Assembly (NCBI GenBank): GCA_029265815.1 | Contig: JAJUGU010000006.1 | Span: forward strand, 100,842 to 164,841 | From: Anaerolineaceae bacterium | GTDB taxonomy: Bacteria; Chloroflexota; Anaerolineae; Anaerolineales; Anaerolineaceae | DNA: 64,000 bases | Direction of reading: 5' to 3' | Part shown: piece after piece, positions 53,920 through 63,862 of the stretch | Layout: every line of letters starts with the position of its first letter | Numbering within the stretch: the first letter of the stretch is position 1 | The notes under the pieces: model-generated | Told to the model about the DNA's origin: nothing | The model's database searches: none | The model's input: the letters and a program-made list of their open reading frames with translations, nothing else | Made by a program: the position numbers and the translations under genes

Positions 53920-54021
53920 ATGCACATGGTTTACAGCAACACTTACATGATCGAGTCACACAGCCTCTGCAGCAGCGGTGGTGTTGGTATTCCTTGTCGT
54001 AATGCGCCCATACCTAAGTAA
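53920..54021 (+). CDS. Small two-cysteine peptide, 31-33 residues
   Basis: A short open frame too small for ordinary gene calls, framed by a consensus promoter and a very strong terminator. AAGGAG at 53911-53916 is three bases from the first ATG and nine from the second (53926), so the second is the likelier start (31 residues). The N-half has a VYSNTYMIESH stretch; the C-half reads SLCSSGGVGIPC and ends RNAPIPK. Five serines, four glycines and two cysteines eight residues apart give it the look of a peptide precursor, but no signal or leader motif is recognised. Alternatives: a regulatory leader peptide for the genes that follow, or a stand-alone small protein. Confidence 0.6.
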   Translation: MHMVYSNTYMIESHSLCSSGGVGIPCRNAPIPK

Positions 54022-54041
54022 AGAACTATTCTCTGAAATCA

Positions 54042-54084
54042 ACGGTCACGGGTGTGTTACAAAACCCGTGACCGTTTTTTTTTT
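54042..54084 (+). terminator. Strong terminator after the small peptide gene
   Basis: A perfect 12-bp stem (54042-54053 with 54064-54075, 10-base loop) followed by ten Ts. It separates the small peptide gene from the genes downstream, or acts as an attenuator in front of them. Confidence 0.95.
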
Positions 54085-54113
54085 GGCTCAATGTAGACAT
54101 GGAAGGAGGGAAA

Positions 54114-54161
54114 ATGGTCGCGATTTGTAAAGAAAAGGAAATGGGTAGAAGACTTTTTTAG
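54114..54161 (+). CDS. 15-codon upstream open frame
   Basis: A 15-codon frame with a near-perfect SD (AAGGAGGG, three bases before ATG) lies upstream of the resolvase-like gene. The peptide reads MVAICKEKEMGRRLF. The next gene's 5' end repeats a similar context (ATGGTTCGTAAGGAAAAG, then GGAAGGAGG). It may be a leader peptide or a chance frame. Confidence 0.35.
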   Translation: MVAICKEKEMGRRLF

Positions 54162-54218
54162 GTCAATCGTAGCAGGTAAAGCGTTATGGTTCGTAAGGAA
54201 AAGGGAAGGAGGCCGAAA

Positions 54219-54656
54219 ATGCTAGATACATTGATGACTATCGGCTCATATCGAGTTTCATATTTCAATGAATCCCTGAACGTCAATCCACAGGCATTTG
54301 GATTCTATATCCGTGGTGAGAAAGGGTCGAGAGATGCCTACAGCCGGGATGCAAAGAGTCAGTTATATGCCGGTCTGATGTTGATTCAAGATAAGCTACA
54401 AATGAATAACTTGCGCGGCATCTATGTGGATGTGGATACTTTGGAAAACTTACAGAGACCAGCATATATGCAGCTCAAACATGATCTGATCAGCGGGTAC
54501 TTCCGGCGTGTATTTGTGCTGAAAGAATCAGCGTTACTGGGTACGCCATCTGCTGAAAATGATCTTCGCAGGGTTTTTGGACTTTGTGGTGGTTTTGAGT
54601 TGCTCGTCTGTCGAGATGGCGATTGCGTGGCTATAAACAAGCCCTGGAAACAATAA
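54219..54656 (+). CDS. Degenerate resolvase-like protein
   Basis: 145 residues. Its segments follow the order of a serine-recombinase catalytic domain: FGFYIRGEKGSRDAYS (like YxRVS), SQLYAGLMLIQDKLQ, GIYVDVDTLENLQRPAYMQL (like the D...RP region), and FRRVFVLKESALLG (like the VxxLDRLSR strand). The catalytic serine and the arginines are missing and there is no DNA-binding C-terminus, so it should be inactive as a recombinase. The similarity is by eye and is the weakest part of this call. I start at ATG 54219 (SD GGAAGGAGG); a longer frame opens at 54186. GNAT genes follow. Confidence 0.5.
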   Translation: MLDTLMTIGSYRVSYFNESLNVNPQAFGFYIRGEKGSRDAYSRDAKSQLYAGLMLIQDKLQMNNLRGIYVDVDTLENLQRPAYMQLKHDLISGYFRRVFVLKESALLGTPSAENDLRRVFGLCGGFELLVCRDGDCVAINKPWKQ

Positions 54657-54680
54657 AAGTGGAAATATTTTGGAGGATCT

Positions 54681-55256
54681 ATGAACAATCAATCACTTTT
54701 TCAAGGAAAAACAATCCATTTCACCGCAGTTGATCCTGAAAAAGACGCTGCACAGATTTCAAGCTGGACATCATCACCAGAATTTGTCAGGCGTTACTTT
54801 GATGGTTTCTTTCGAACATATACCACCGTCGAAGTAAAAAAATTGATGAAAGAAAAGTTGAAGAAAGCAGATGAATCGAGGCAGGATTATTATTTTGCGA
54901 TTCGAGAGAATGAAGATGAAAAAATGATCGGCATCTTGCATTTTGGCTGGATCATGCTTTCAAACCAGTCTGCGGGATTTGATCTTTACTTTTCTGATCA
55001 CAATGCTTTTGAAAAATACAGTAATGAAGCGTTAAAAATGGCGCTGCGGTATGCGTTTATGGAGCTCAGTTTACACCGGTTATGTTTGATACTGCCCTCG
55101 TATGATGAAGAAAGTATCTTGCTCTACGAAAGGGCAGGATTTTTACGAGAAACTCAAAGCCGACAGGCTGTCTTTCATAATGGAAAATTCTATGATCAAT
55201 TAACTTACGGGATTCTACGCCCGGAATGGAAAAAACTGCAAGTGGAGGTTCAATAA
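54681..55256 (+). CDS. GNAT family N-acetyltransferase (RimJ/RimL-like), first copy
   Basis: 191 residues. The order is that of RimJ/RimL-type enzymes: an N-terminal GKTIHFTAVDPEKDAAQISSW block, a core strand KMIGILHFGWIML, the acetyl-CoA region FEKYSNEALKMALRYAFMEL (the usual GxG loop is not evident), and LYERAGFLRETQSRQAVFHNG. It is paralogous to the next gene, which overlaps it by one base. GGAGG precedes the ATG. The substrate may be a protein or peptide N-terminus or another amine. Confidence 0.83.
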   Translation: MNNQSLFQGKTIHFTAVDPEKDAAQISSWTSSPEFVRRYFDGFFRTYTTVEVKKLMKEKLKKADESRQDYYFAIRENEDEKMIGILHFGWIMLSNQSAGFDLYFSDHNAFEKYSNEALKMALRYAFMELSLHRLCLILPSYDEESILLYERAGFLRETQSRQAVFHNGKFYDQLTYGILRPEWKKLQVEVQ

Positions 55257-55843
55257 TGAATAATGGATTTTTTAAAGGGAATCTTGTTGATCTTGTTCCC
55301 ATAGATTTGGATAAAGATCCTGAAAATATCTCAAAGTGGGATTGTGACAGCGAATTCAAACGGCAGTTCGATATTGTTCCGGCCGTCATGTACTCACCTA
55401 TCTTAAGCAAGGAATGGTATGAAGCTGCCTCAGCGAATGGGGCAACCATGATCATCCAAACCACGAAAGAAAAAAAGGTGATCGGTGTCATCGAATTGGA
55501 TGGCTTCGATTGGGCGGCGCGAAGCGCCTGGGTTGGTATTGGGATAGGTGAAGCCAATTACCGAGGTAAGGGGTACGGTACCGAGGCGATGCAGCTTATT
55601 CTGGAATATGCCTTTCAAGGATTGAATCTGAATCGGGTGAATCTAAATGTGTTTGCCTTCAATACGAGGGCGATCCGTTCTTATGAGAAATGCGGTTTCA
55701 GATATGAAGGAACCCAGCGTGAGGTCATCTATAAGGAAGACCAAAGGTGGGATATCATCGATATGGGGATTCTGCGTTCAGAATGGGAGGAAAGGCAGAA
55801 AATCTGGGAAAGAGAGCCTGTGGAGTGGGTACAGGCAGCATAG
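55256..55843 (+). CDS. GNAT family N-acetyltransferase (RimJ/RimL-like), second copy
   Basis: 195 residues, paralogue of the preceding gene. It starts MNNGFFKGNLVDLVPIDLDKD and has a complete acetyl-CoA loop, GEANYRGKGYGTEAMQLILEYAF, and NTRAIRSYEKCGFRYEGTQRE. The loop here is more canonical than in the first copy. Start ATG overlaps the previous TAA (TAATG). The tight pair suggests a heteromeric or sequential acetylation function. Confidence 0.86.
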   Translation: MNNGFFKGNLVDLVPIDLDKDPENISKWDCDSEFKRQFDIVPAVMYSPILSKEWYEAASANGATMIIQTTKEKKVIGVIELDGFDWAARSAWVGIGIGEANYRGKGYGTEAMQLILEYAFQGLNLNRVNLNVFAFNTRAIRSYEKCGFRYEGTQREVIYKEDQRWDIIDMGILRSEWEERQKIWEREPVEWVQAA

Positions 55844-55891
55844 TGGTAGAGATGGGCTGATTGGGATACCTTTTAGCCCTCTCTCGCGTGT

Positions 55892-55897
55892 TATACT
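55892..55897 (+). promoter_or_regulatory. Extended -10 box of the phosphoesterase gene
   Basis: TATACT preceded by TGT (an extended -10) ends seven bases before the ATG of the next gene, placing the expected transcription start at or next to the start codon. No -35 box is evident. Confidence 0.5.
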
Positions 55898-55903
55898 TTC
55901 GAA

Positions 55904-56563
55904 ATGGAGAAATTGCCAGACATTGTCGAAATCCATTCATCAAATCCCATAACGATTGGTGTAATTGCGGATACGCATATTCCTGACAGGGTGAACTCTC
56001 TGCATCCGAATCTTATGCATGAATTACAGGAAAGTAAAGTCGACTACATTTTTCATGCCGGCGACCTTTCGCATAGAAAAGTGCTTGAAGAGTTAGAAAC
56101 TTTAGCACCCGTATTTGCGGTGCGAGGGAACAGAGATTTTTTGATAAGGCCGAAGTTACCATTAATAAGAATACTCATCATCAATGGTGTCAGAATACTT
56201 CTCACACATGGGCATCTTTCTCCAGCGGTTTATTGGTCTGATAAAATTTCGAACATTCTTCATGGATATGAATTGAAAAGATACATGCGCCGGCTGCCAA
56301 GAGTAGACTCTCGGGCTCAAATTTTTGTTTTTGGTCATACGCACATGGCAGAAAACACACAGATTAATGAGAAAATATTTTTTAACCCAGATGGAAGTAG
56401 TGTAGGATCACCACCAAAATACTTACTCTCTTTTGGAATTCTACAAATTAAGTCTGATGGAAATGTAGAGAGGAAGATTATTCCTTTAACTGGAGCTGTG
56501 GTAAAATTTGGAAGATGGGAATATGGGGAATCTCATCACCACAGGGAAGATAAATATTCTTGA
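55904..56563 (+). CDS. YfcE/MJ0936-type metallophosphoesterase
   Basis: 219 residues. Metal-binding motifs of the calcineurin-like fold are in order: VIADTHIPD, FHAGDLSHR, AVRGNRD, LLTHGHL and VFGHTHMAE. The family includes YfcE, a phosphodiesterase active on simple phosphodiesters. There is no SD; the -10 box lies directly in front of ATG, so translation may be leaderless. It is followed 100 bases later by rpoB, with its own promoter. Confidence 0.9.
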   Translation: MEKLPDIVEIHSSNPITIGVIADTHIPDRVNSLHPNLMHELQESKVDYIFHAGDLSHRKVLEELETLAPVFAVRGNRDFLIRPKLPLIRILIINGVRILLTHGHLSPAVYWSDKISNILHGYELKRYMRRLPRVDSRAQIFVFGHTHMAENTQINEKIFFNPDGSSVGSPPKYLLSFGILQIKSDGNVERKIIPLTGAVVKFGRWEYGESHHHREDKYS

Positions 56564-56588
56564 CCATACACAAATATCTTGTTATAAT
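56560..56588 (+). promoter_or_regulatory. Promoter of rpoB
   Basis: TTGACC (56560-56565) and TATAAT (56583-56588) with 17 bases between and an extended TGT element. It overlaps the end of the phosphoesterase gene. Confidence 0.85.
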
Positions 56589-56668
56589 GCAAGTTTGCGC
56601 ATCCCTGCTCGATTTTGGCCAGGGAGATATTATATTGTTAGTGCCAGGTTTGTAATTAGGAGAAACCA

Positions 56669-59600
56669 ATGGCTTCTTTGTTAAACACCAAATCTTATGC
56701 TCGAATCCCCGTCATTTTTGATTTACCCGACCTGATCGAAGTTCAGCTGGAATCATTCCGCCGGCTAAAAGAAGAGGGGTTGGGCGACCTGTTTCATGAA
56801 ATTTCACCGATCGAATCTTATAACAAGGGGATGAAACTGTATTTTCCCAGCCGAACCCCAGAGGCGAAGCAGTGGGATCTAAAATACTGGTTCGAACCTC
56901 CAAAGCACAGTATTGAAGAGTGTGTAGAACGTGATTTGACGTATTCCAGCCCCTTATATGTTTCTGTGCTATTGGCAGGTCCTGATGTTCCGCAACCTGT
57001 AAAATCGGATATTTTCTTGGGCGATTTCCCGGAAATGACTGAGAAAGGTACTTTTATCATTAACGGTACTGAGCGTGTAGTTGTTTCTCAGTTGATCCGT
57101 TCTCCCGGTGTATATTTTGAGGCTCCGGTTGATCGTTCTACCGGTCATCGCCTGGCGATGGCAAAGTTGATCCCGGATCGTGGCGCCTGGATGGAATTTG
57201 AGACACGCAAGAATGATTATCTCATTCTCAAATTCAACCGCAAACGCACAGTTCCAATCACCATCTTCCTGCGCGCGTTAGCGGCAGTGGATGACCTGCT
57301 TCCGGGTGAACCACCCATCAAGACTGGATCTGATGAAGAATTGATTGCGCTGTTCAGCGATATCGACAATAATCCCGACCGGCAGTTTATTGCGTCAACG
57401 ATTCATCAGGAACCAGTGTGGGATTTGCAGAATGGGCAGACGGTTGCAGAAGCAGCATTAATTGAATTTTTCCGCCGTATGCGCCCAGGAGATCCTGCAA
57501 ACCTTGAGAACGCAAAGCAATTCTTTGAAGAGCAGCTATTTGACAGCCGTCACTATGATCTTGAAAAAGTTGGGCGTTATAAACTCAATCAAAAACTTGA
57601 TCTCATGAGCCGTATTCCGGTTTCACACCGCAGTGTGACCAAATGGGATATTATCTATCTGGTCAGGCGCATGATTCTCATTAACAATGAGATCGAAGAT
57701 AAAGATGATATCGATCACCTGGGTAACCGCCGCGTAAAAACAAACGGCGAGTTGATTCAAAATAAATTACGAATTGGCCTGCGCCGTATGGAGCGCGTGA
57801 TCAAAGAGCGCATGTCCATCCGCGACCAAGATCAGGTTTCTCCTGTTAGTCTGATCAATATTCGTCCTGTTGTGGCTGCGTTACGCGAGTTTTTTGGCTC
57901 TTCACAGCTCTCTCAATTCATGGACCAAACCAATCCGCTGGCCGAATTGCGTAGCAAGCGTACACTTTCTGCTCTGGGTCCGGGTGGTTTGCGTCGTGAA
58001 CGTGCAGGGTTTGATGTGCGAGATGTTCACCATTCGCATTATGGGCGTATATGCCCGATTGAAACACCTGAAGGCCCGAACATTGGCTTGATCGGACGTC
58101 TGGCAAGTTACGCACGGGTCAACGAGTATGGATTCATCGAAACCCCGTACCGAAAAGTTTTAAAGATGTTGTCTTATGATGACCCGCGTCTTGAGGGACG
58201 TTTGCTGCGCGAGACGCTTGTTGATGAAAAGACAGGTGAAGTAATCGCTAAAGAAGGCGAACGAATTACTGCCAGCATGCTGCCTGCTATCAAGAAAACG
58301 AAAAAGGCGAACATCTTTGTGGCACCATTCGTGACCGAGGAAGTTGAATATCTTTCAGCTGATGCTGAAGATAAATATATGATCGCTCAGGCAAATACAC
58401 CGATCGATGAGCGGTTCGAATTCGCGGTTGATCAAATTTCTTGCCGACACCACAGCGATTTCGTTCTTTCAAATTCTGATGCAGTAAATTACATGGACGT
58501 TTCTCCGCATCAGGTGGTGGGTATCAGCGCTGCATTGATCCCCTTCCTGGAGCACGATGATGCCAACCGCGCCCTCATGGGATCGAACATGCAGGCGCAG
58601 GCTGTTCCGTTGATCAATCCTGACAGCCCGATGATCTCAACCGGCATGGAAAAATACGCCGCAATTGATTCAGGTCAGGTGGTTATCGCTCACGAAGACG
58701 GAGAAGTTCTCTCGGTGACCGGTAAACAAATCACTCTGCGTACGGCTGACGGAACGATCAAGGAATATCACCTGCGCAAATATCAGCGCTCAAACCAGAG
58801 TACCTGTATTGACCAGCGGCCTGCAGTAATCAAAGGGCAGAGAGTCCATAAGGGTGATATCCTGGCGGATTCATCGTCTACCGTGAATGGCAAGCTGGCA
58901 CTTGGACAGAATGTCGTCGTAGCTTTCCTCTCATGGGAAGGAGGCAACTTCGAAGATGCCATCCTGATTTCTGAACGATTGGTGCAGGCGGATAAATTTA
59001 CATCCGTTCACATTGAAAAATACGAAGTGGAAGCACGCGACACCAAACTTGGACCTGAAGAGATTACCCGTGACATTCCCAATGTTGGTGAAGACTCCAT
59101 AAAAGACCTTGATGAACAGGGTATTATCCGTATCGGGGCAGAAGTAGGTCCGGGTGAAATCCTGGTAGGCAAGATCACACCAAAAGGTGAAAAAGAATTA
59201 ACTCCTGAAGAACGCCTGCTGCGGGCAATATTCGGTGAAAAATCTCGTGATGTTAAGGATACCTCCTTGCGCATGCCGCATGGCGAGCGTGGGAAGGTGG
59301 TTGATGTCAAGGTGTTTACCCGCGAAGATAATATCGACCTGTCAGCCGGTGTGGATATGATGGTGCGTGTATCTGTTGCACAGCGCCGGAAGATCACGGC
59401 AGGTGATAAAATGGCCGGACGCCATGGAAACAAGGGTGTTGTTTCACGCGTGGTTCCAGTAGAAAACATGCCCTTCCTTGAAGATGGCACACCTGTGGAT
59501 ATTATCCTCAATCCCCTGGGTGTTCCTGGCCGTATGAACATTGGCCAGGTTCTTGAAACCCATCTGGGATGGGCTGCAAAGGAATTAGGGTTTGAGGCTG

Positions 59601-60589
59601 TCACTCCGGTGTTTGATGGCGCGACCGAATTTGAAATCGAAGCTGAGTTAGCCCGCGCGTGGTTAATGGACCTTGCGTGGAAAGAAGCCGGAATTGAATC
59701 CTGGGAATGGTTGAACAGTATCGACCATGATCCTGAAAGTATCAAGGATGATGAAGAAGTTCGCTTGCTCTACCTTGAGCAGAAACTCAGCGGCAAGTAC
59801 GATATAAACCGGCTGGCCACAGACACCACTTACGCGCGCCAGATCACACTCGAGAACTGGCTTATTGAACATCAGATCGATCCGAAACCGATTTTGATCT
59901 TCAAAGAGAATCTCATCAATGTTACTGACTCTCATGAGGCTGACCAAAAGGCGATTAATATCTGTCTCAAGGTCTGGTTAGAAAAATCTGGGGTCGACGT
60001 ATCGAAATTGAAAGATGAAACTATCCGAGAAACTGCTGAAAAATTCATGCGCGAAACCGGAATACCGATGCCAATTTTGGGCAAGCAGATTTTACGTGAT
60101 GGAAAAACTGGCCAACCCTACGATCAGCCTGTGACTGTGGGTGTTATGACCATGCTTAAATTGCACCACCTGGTTGAAGATAAAGTTCATGCCCGTTCAA
60201 CTGGACCATACAGTCTGGTGACCCAACAACCTCTGGGTGGTAAGGCGCAGTTTGGTGGTCAGCGTTTTGGTGAAATGGAAGTGTGGGCATTGGAAGCTTA
60301 TGGCGCTGCATACACACTGCAGGAAATGCTCACTGTCAAATCTGACGACGTACAGGGTCGTGTAAGTACCTATGAAGCCATTGTGAAGGGTGAACAGATC
60401 GAAGATCCATCGCTGCCGGCTTCCTTCCGTGTACTCGTCAAAGAACTCCAGAGCCTTGGCCTTGCGGTGGAAGCCGTTATGGATACCAAAGAGGTCATTC
60501 GCTTTGGAAAAGATGAAGAGAAAGTAAGACCTCCTCGCATGGAGACTGGTTTACTGGGTCTTGGCGACGAGCTGCAGGGACTGCTCTAG
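56669..60589 (+). CDS. rpoB: RNA polymerase subunit beta
   Basis: 1306 residues. Features: [25 protein letters not shown] near the start, the rifampicin-site block ([67 protein letters not shown]), [15 protein letters not shown] and the C-terminal [24 protein letters not shown]. The TTAGGAG SD is nine bases from the ATG. It has its own promoter; rplJL are not upstream and rpoC is not downstream, where the next genes are rpsL-rpsG-fusA. Confidence 0.98.
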   Translation: MASLLNTKSYARIPVIFDLPDLIEVQLESFRRLKEEGLGDLFHEISPIESYNKGMKLYFPSRTPEAKQWDLKYWFEPPKHSIEECVERDLTYSSPLYVSVLLAGPDVPQPVKSDIFLGDFPEMTEKGTFIINGTERVVVSQLIRSPGVYFEAPVDRSTGHRLAMAKLIPDRGAWMEFETRKNDYLILKFNRKRTVPITIFLRALAAVDDLLPGEPPIKTGSDEELIALFSDIDNNPDRQFIASTIHQEPVWDLQNGQTVAEAALIEFFRRMRPGDPANLENAKQFFEEQLFDSRHYDLEKVGRYKLNQKLDLMSRIPVSHRSVTKWDIIYLVRRMILINNEIEDKDDIDHLGNRRVKTNGELIQNKLRIGLRRMERVIKERMSIRDQDQVSPVSLINIRPVVAALREFFGSSQLSQFMDQTNPLAELRSKRTLSALGPGGLRRERAGFDVRDVHHSHYGRICPIETPEGPNIGLIGRLASYARVNEYGFIETPYRKVLKMLSYDDPRLEGRLLRETLVDEKTGEVIAKEGERITASMLPAIKKTKKANIFVAPFVTEEVEYLSADAEDKYMIAQANTPIDERFEFAVDQISCRHHSDFVLSNSDAVNYMDVSPHQVVGISAALIPFLEHDDANRALMGSNMQAQAVPLINPDSPMISTGMEKYAAIDSGQVVIAHEDGEVLSVTGKQITLRTADGTIKEYHLRKYQRSNQSTCIDQRPAVIKGQRVHKGDILADSSSTVNGKLALGQNVVVAFLSWEGGNFEDAILISERLVQADKFTSVHIEKYEVEARDTKLGPEEITRDIPNVGEDSIKDLDEQGIIRIGAEVGPGEILVGKITPKGEKELTPEERLLRAIFGEKSRDVKDTSLRMPHGERGKVVDVKVFTREDNIDLSAGVDMMVRVSVAQRRKITAGDKMAGRHGNKGVVSRVVPVENMPFLEDGTPVDIILNPLGVPGRMNIGQVLETHLGWAAKELGFEAVTPVFDGATEFEIEAELARAWLMDLAWKEAGIESWEWLNSIDHDPESIKDDEEVRLLYLEQKLSGKYDINRLATDTTYARQITLENWLIEHQIDPKPILIFKENLINVTDSHEADQKAINICLKVWLEKSGVDVSKLKDETIRETAEKFMRETGIPMPILGKQILRDGKTGQPYDQPVTVGVMTMLKLHHLVEDKVHARSTGPYSLVTQQPLGGKAQFGGQRFGEMEVWALEAYGAAYTLQEMLTVKSDDVQGRVSTYEAIVKGEQIEDPSLPASFRVLVKELQSLGLAVEAVMDTKEVIRFGKDEEKVRPPRMETGLLGLGDELQGLL

Positions 60590-60640
60590 AAGTCAACGGA
60601 AGCGACTAAAAGGTGAGGAATGGGCAGGAGAAGAACTCTC

Positions 60641-60669
60641 TTGTCAAAGAAAAATCCTCATGATATAAT
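60641..60669 (+). promoter_or_regulatory. Promoter of rpsL-rpsG-fusA
   Basis: TTGTCA (60641-60646) and TATAAT (60664-60669), 17 bases apart. A leader of about 135 bases follows. Confidence 0.85.
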
Positions 60670-60811
60670 TTTTCGCCGTTGCTCTAGTACGTGGTGATGT
60701 GTGAACCTCTGCCTTAAAAGGTAATTCGGTGAGGCCATCATTGCAGTCGATGGTCTCATCTTGTTAAGATAATAATTTTGGAAGGCTATTTATTTACGGA
60801 GGCAAATAGAC
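60670..60811 (+). promoter_or_regulatory. Untranslated leader of the str operon
   Basis: About 135 bases without a gene. It holds a 9-bp hairpin near 60733-60759 (GAGGCCATC with GATGGTCTC, including one G-T pair) before the SD GGAGG. Autoregulation by a ribosomal protein is plausible but not shown by sequence. Confidence 0.4.
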
Positions 60812-61231
60812 GTGCCAACAATCAACCAACTGATCCGAAAAGGTCGCGAGACCAAAAGGGCAAAAAGCAAAGCACCAGCTCTGCAATTTACCCTGAATTC
60901 AATGAAACAGCGCCGTTCTCGTCTTGAAAAAGGCGCCCCGCAAAAACGCGGAGTATGCACGGTTGTCAGAACGATGACCCCTAAAAAACCTAACTCAGCG
61001 TTGCGCAAGATTGCTCGTGTTCGTTTGTCCAACGGTCTTGAAGTTACGGCATACATTCCAGGTGAAGGTCACCAGCTGCAGGAGCACTCAGTAGTGCTCG
61101 TTCGTGGTGGTCGTGTGAAAGATCTTCCTGGTGTCCGCTATCATATTGTTCGCGGAACCCTCGATACCACCGGTGTTGCCAAACGTTCTCAGGGACGTTC
61201 AAAGTACGGTTCAAAGAAACCGAAAGCGTAA
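60812..61231 (+). CDS. rpsL: 30S ribosomal protein S12
   Basis: 139 residues, start codon GTG with GGAGG nine bases upstream. Typical S12: [20 protein letters not shown] at the start and [20 protein letters not shown] in the decoding-site region, where the streptomycin-related lysines sit. It is a few residues longer than E. coli S12. First gene of the str operon. Confidence 0.98.
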   Translation: MPTINQLIRKGRETKRAKSKAPALQFTLNSMKQRRSRLEKGAPQKRGVCTVVRTMTPKKPNSALRKIARVRLSNGLEVTAYIPGEGHQLQEHSVVLVRGGRVKDLPGVRYHIVRGTLDTTGVAKRSQGRSKYGSKKPKA

Positions 61232-61260
61232 GTTTTCTAGATAACTGATGGAGTAGTTGA

Positions 61261-61728
61261 ATGCGACGAACGAAACCTGAACCACGAGAAATTCCAGCTG
61301 ATGTACGCTATAACAGCGTTCCTGTAACCTACTTCATTCACCGCATCATGAAGCGCGGGAAGAAGAGCGTTGCAACAACCATCATGTATGATGCGCTGGA
61401 TATTGTTAAAGAGAAGACCGGTAAGAATCCAATCGAAGTATTGGAACTTGCCTTGAAAAATGTTGGTCCTATCATGGAAGTGCGCCCACGTCGCGTGGGT
61501 GGTGCAACCTACCAGGTGCCAATGGAAGTGCCAGCTAACCGCAGAATGACCCTTGCTATGCGTTGGATCCTTGATTCAGCTGCTGGACGCAGTGGGAATT
61601 CTTATGCCGAAAAGCTGTCAGCGGAGTTGATTGAAGCCTCGAACAACCAGGGTGCCTCAGTTCGTAAACGTGAAGAAACCCATAAGATGGCCGAAGCCAA
61701 CCGCGCATTTTCTCATTACCGAATGTAA
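61261..61728 (+). CDS. rpsG: 30S ribosomal protein S7
   Basis: 155 residues. Begins [20 protein letters not shown], includes [20 protein letters not shown] and [20 protein letters not shown] and ends in a [20 protein letters not shown] tail. GGAG is seven bases before the ATG. The gap after rpsL is 29 bases and to fusA 23 bases. Confidence 0.98.
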   Translation: MRRTKPEPREIPADVRYNSVPVTYFIHRIMKRGKKSVATTIMYDALDIVKEKTGKNPIEVLELALKNVGPIMEVRPRRVGGATYQVPMEVPANRRMTLAMRWILDSAAGRSGNSYAEKLSAELIEASNNQGASVRKREETHKMAEANRAFSHYRM

Positions 61729-61751
61729 TTGATAAGCGAGTAAAAGACGAA

Positions 61752-63821
61752 ATGCCACGCAATTTTCCGTTAGATAAGTGCCGTAATATAGGGATCATTG
61801 CTCATATTGACGCGGGTAAAACCACGACAACTGAGCGAATCCTTTTCTATTCGGGCAGAACTTATCGAATTGGTTCTGTTGACGAAGGCACGACTGTAAC
61901 GGATTGGATGGCACAAGAACGCGAACGCGGCATTACCATCGTCTCTGCAGCCGTAACTGCCGAATGGAAGGGATATCAGATTAATGTAATCGATACCCCG
62001 GGACACATCGATTTCACTGCTGAAGTGCAACGTTCTCTGCGTGTATTGGATGGTGGTGTGGTTGTTTTTGATGCCGTCCAAGGTGTAGAACCGCAGAGCG
62101 AAACTGTCTGGCGCCAGGCAGACCGTTATCATGTTCCACGTATCTGTTTTGTGAATAAAATGGATCGGGTTGGCGCATCACTTGAGTATACAATTGGTAC
62201 GATCCGCGACCGGTTGGGTGCCAATCCTATCCAAATGCAGATGCCGTTAGGCAGTGAAGCCACCTTCAAAGGCATGATCGACCTGTTAACGATGCAGGCG
62301 ATTTATTTTGAAGATGAGCTGGGAAAAGAACCTCGCTATACAGAAGTGCCGAACGATTTGCGCAGTCAGGCTGAAGACCTTCGAACGCAAATGGTGGAAA
62401 AGATCGCTGAACTTGATGATGATCTGACCATGAAATATCTCGAAGGAGAAGAAATCAGTGTAGCAGAATTAAAAGCAGCATTGCGTTTGGCTGTGCTGCA
62501 CAATCGGGCAACACCGGTTTTCTGTGGTTCTTCTTTGCGTAATAAAGGCGTTCAACTGGTTTTGGATGCAGTGATAGATTATCTTCCATCACCAACTGAT
62601 ATTCCACCAGTTGTTGGTAATGTTCCTGATAGTGAGACAACATTAGAGCTACCGACCGAAGATGATGCTCCATTAAGCGCGTTAGTCTTCAAGATCGTTA
62701 CCGACCCGTATGTAGGCCGATTGGCGTACTTCCGTGTATATTCGGGTACGATCAAGATGGGCGATATGGTTTACAACCCGGTAAAAGGCCGCAAGGAACG
62801 GATTGGCCGCCTGCTGCGTATGTATGCTGACCGACGTGAAGATGTAGAAGAAATTCCTGCGGGAGATATTGGTGCAGTATTGGGCTTGAAAAACACCTTC
62901 ACCGGTGATACTCTCTGTGATTCTGAAAAGCCAATTGTTTTAGAAAGTATCACTTTCCCAGAACCTGTAATATCGATCGCAATCGAGCCAAAATCAACCG
63001 CTGATCAGGATCGAATGGCTACCGCTTTACAAAGGCTTGCAGAAGAAGATCCAACCTTTAAAGTCCATACAGATGAGAACACCGGTCAGACCATCATAGG
63101 CGGGATGGGTGAGCTTCACCTGGATGTTCTTGTCGATCGTATGCTGCGCGAGTTTCGTGTGCAGGCTAATATCGGAAATCCGCGAGTTTCTTATCGTGAA
63201 ACGATCACTCGTGAAGTTCCAGAGGTTGGTTATAAATATGTAAAACAATCCGGCGGTCACGGTCAGTATGGCCATGTGGTTTTTGCCATGAGCCCATTGG
63301 ATCGTGGTGCTGGAATTCAATTTACCAATAAAATCGTTGGGGGAGCGATTCCGAAAGAGTTTATTCCCGCAGTGGAGAAGGGTGTACGGGAAGCAACTGA
63401 ATCTGGTGTTCTTGCTGGATACCCCGTCACAGACCTGAGTGTCACTTTGATCGATGGCTCTTTCCATGAGGTTGATTCAAGTGAAATGGCCTTCAAAATG
63501 GCTGCTATCATGTGCTTCCGTGATGGATTGCATAAAGGAGCCTCCGTCCTTTTGGAACCCATCATGAAAGTTGAACTGGTACTGCCAGAAGAATATCTTG
63601 GTGATGTACTCGGTCAGATTACCTCACGCCGGGGTGAAGTATTAGGTATGGATGTAAGACCTGGAAATGCACAGGCGATTCACTCCCTTGTGCCGCTTTC
63701 TGAAATGTTCGGCTATGCTACAGAACTACGCTCTGTTACCCAGGGTCGTGGAATGTTTACCATGGAATTCGATCATTATCGACCGGTTTCCAATTCTGTT
63801 GCTGAAAAGATCATTAAATAG
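61752..63821 (+). CDS. fusA: Elongation factor G
   Basis: 689-residue translocase GTPase. G-motifs: AHIDAGKTT (G1), RGITI with T (G2), DTPGH (G3), NKMD (G4). The domain IV segment [15 protein letters not shown] and the domain V segment [15 protein letters not shown] are clear. The SD is weak. It is the third gene in the str operon, with tuf 41 bases downstream. Confidence 0.98.
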   Translation: MPRNFPLDKCRNIGIIAHIDAGKTTTTERILFYSGRTYRIGSVDEGTTVTDWMAQERERGITIVSAAVTAEWKGYQINVIDTPGHIDFTAEVQRSLRVLDGGVVVFDAVQGVEPQSETVWRQADRYHVPRICFVNKMDRVGASLEYTIGTIRDRLGANPIQMQMPLGSEATFKGMIDLLTMQAIYFEDELGKEPRYTEVPNDLRSQAEDLRTQMVEKIAELDDDLTMKYLEGEEISVAELKAALRLAVLHNRATPVFCGSSLRNKGVQLVLDAVIDYLPSPTDIPPVVGNVPDSETTLELPTEDDAPLSALVFKIVTDPYVGRLAYFRVYSGTIKMGDMVYNPVKGRKERIGRLLRMYADRREDVEEIPAGDIGAVLGLKNTFTGDTLCDSEKPIVLESITFPEPVISIAIEPKSTADQDRMATALQRLAEEDPTFKVHTDENTGQTIIGGMGELHLDVLVDRMLREFRVQANIGNPRVSYRETITREVPEVGYKYVKQSGGHGQYGHVVFAMSPLDRGAGIQFTNKIVGGAIPKEFIPAVEKGVREATESGVLAGYPVTDLSVTLIDGSFHEVDSSEMAFKMAAIMCFRDGLHKGASVLLEPIMKVELVLPEEYLGDVLGQITSRRGEVLGMDVRPGNAQAIHSLVPLSEMFGYATELRSVTQGRGMFTMEFDHYRPVSNSVAEKIIK

Positions 63822-63862
63822 ATTTTATTTGAAGGATTAGTCTCTAAGGAGTATAAGGAATC

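Noticed and set aside
59008..59745. 245-residue antisense frame within rpoB
   Set aside because: Shadow of the strongly biased rpoB coding sequence; no SD or plausible protein.
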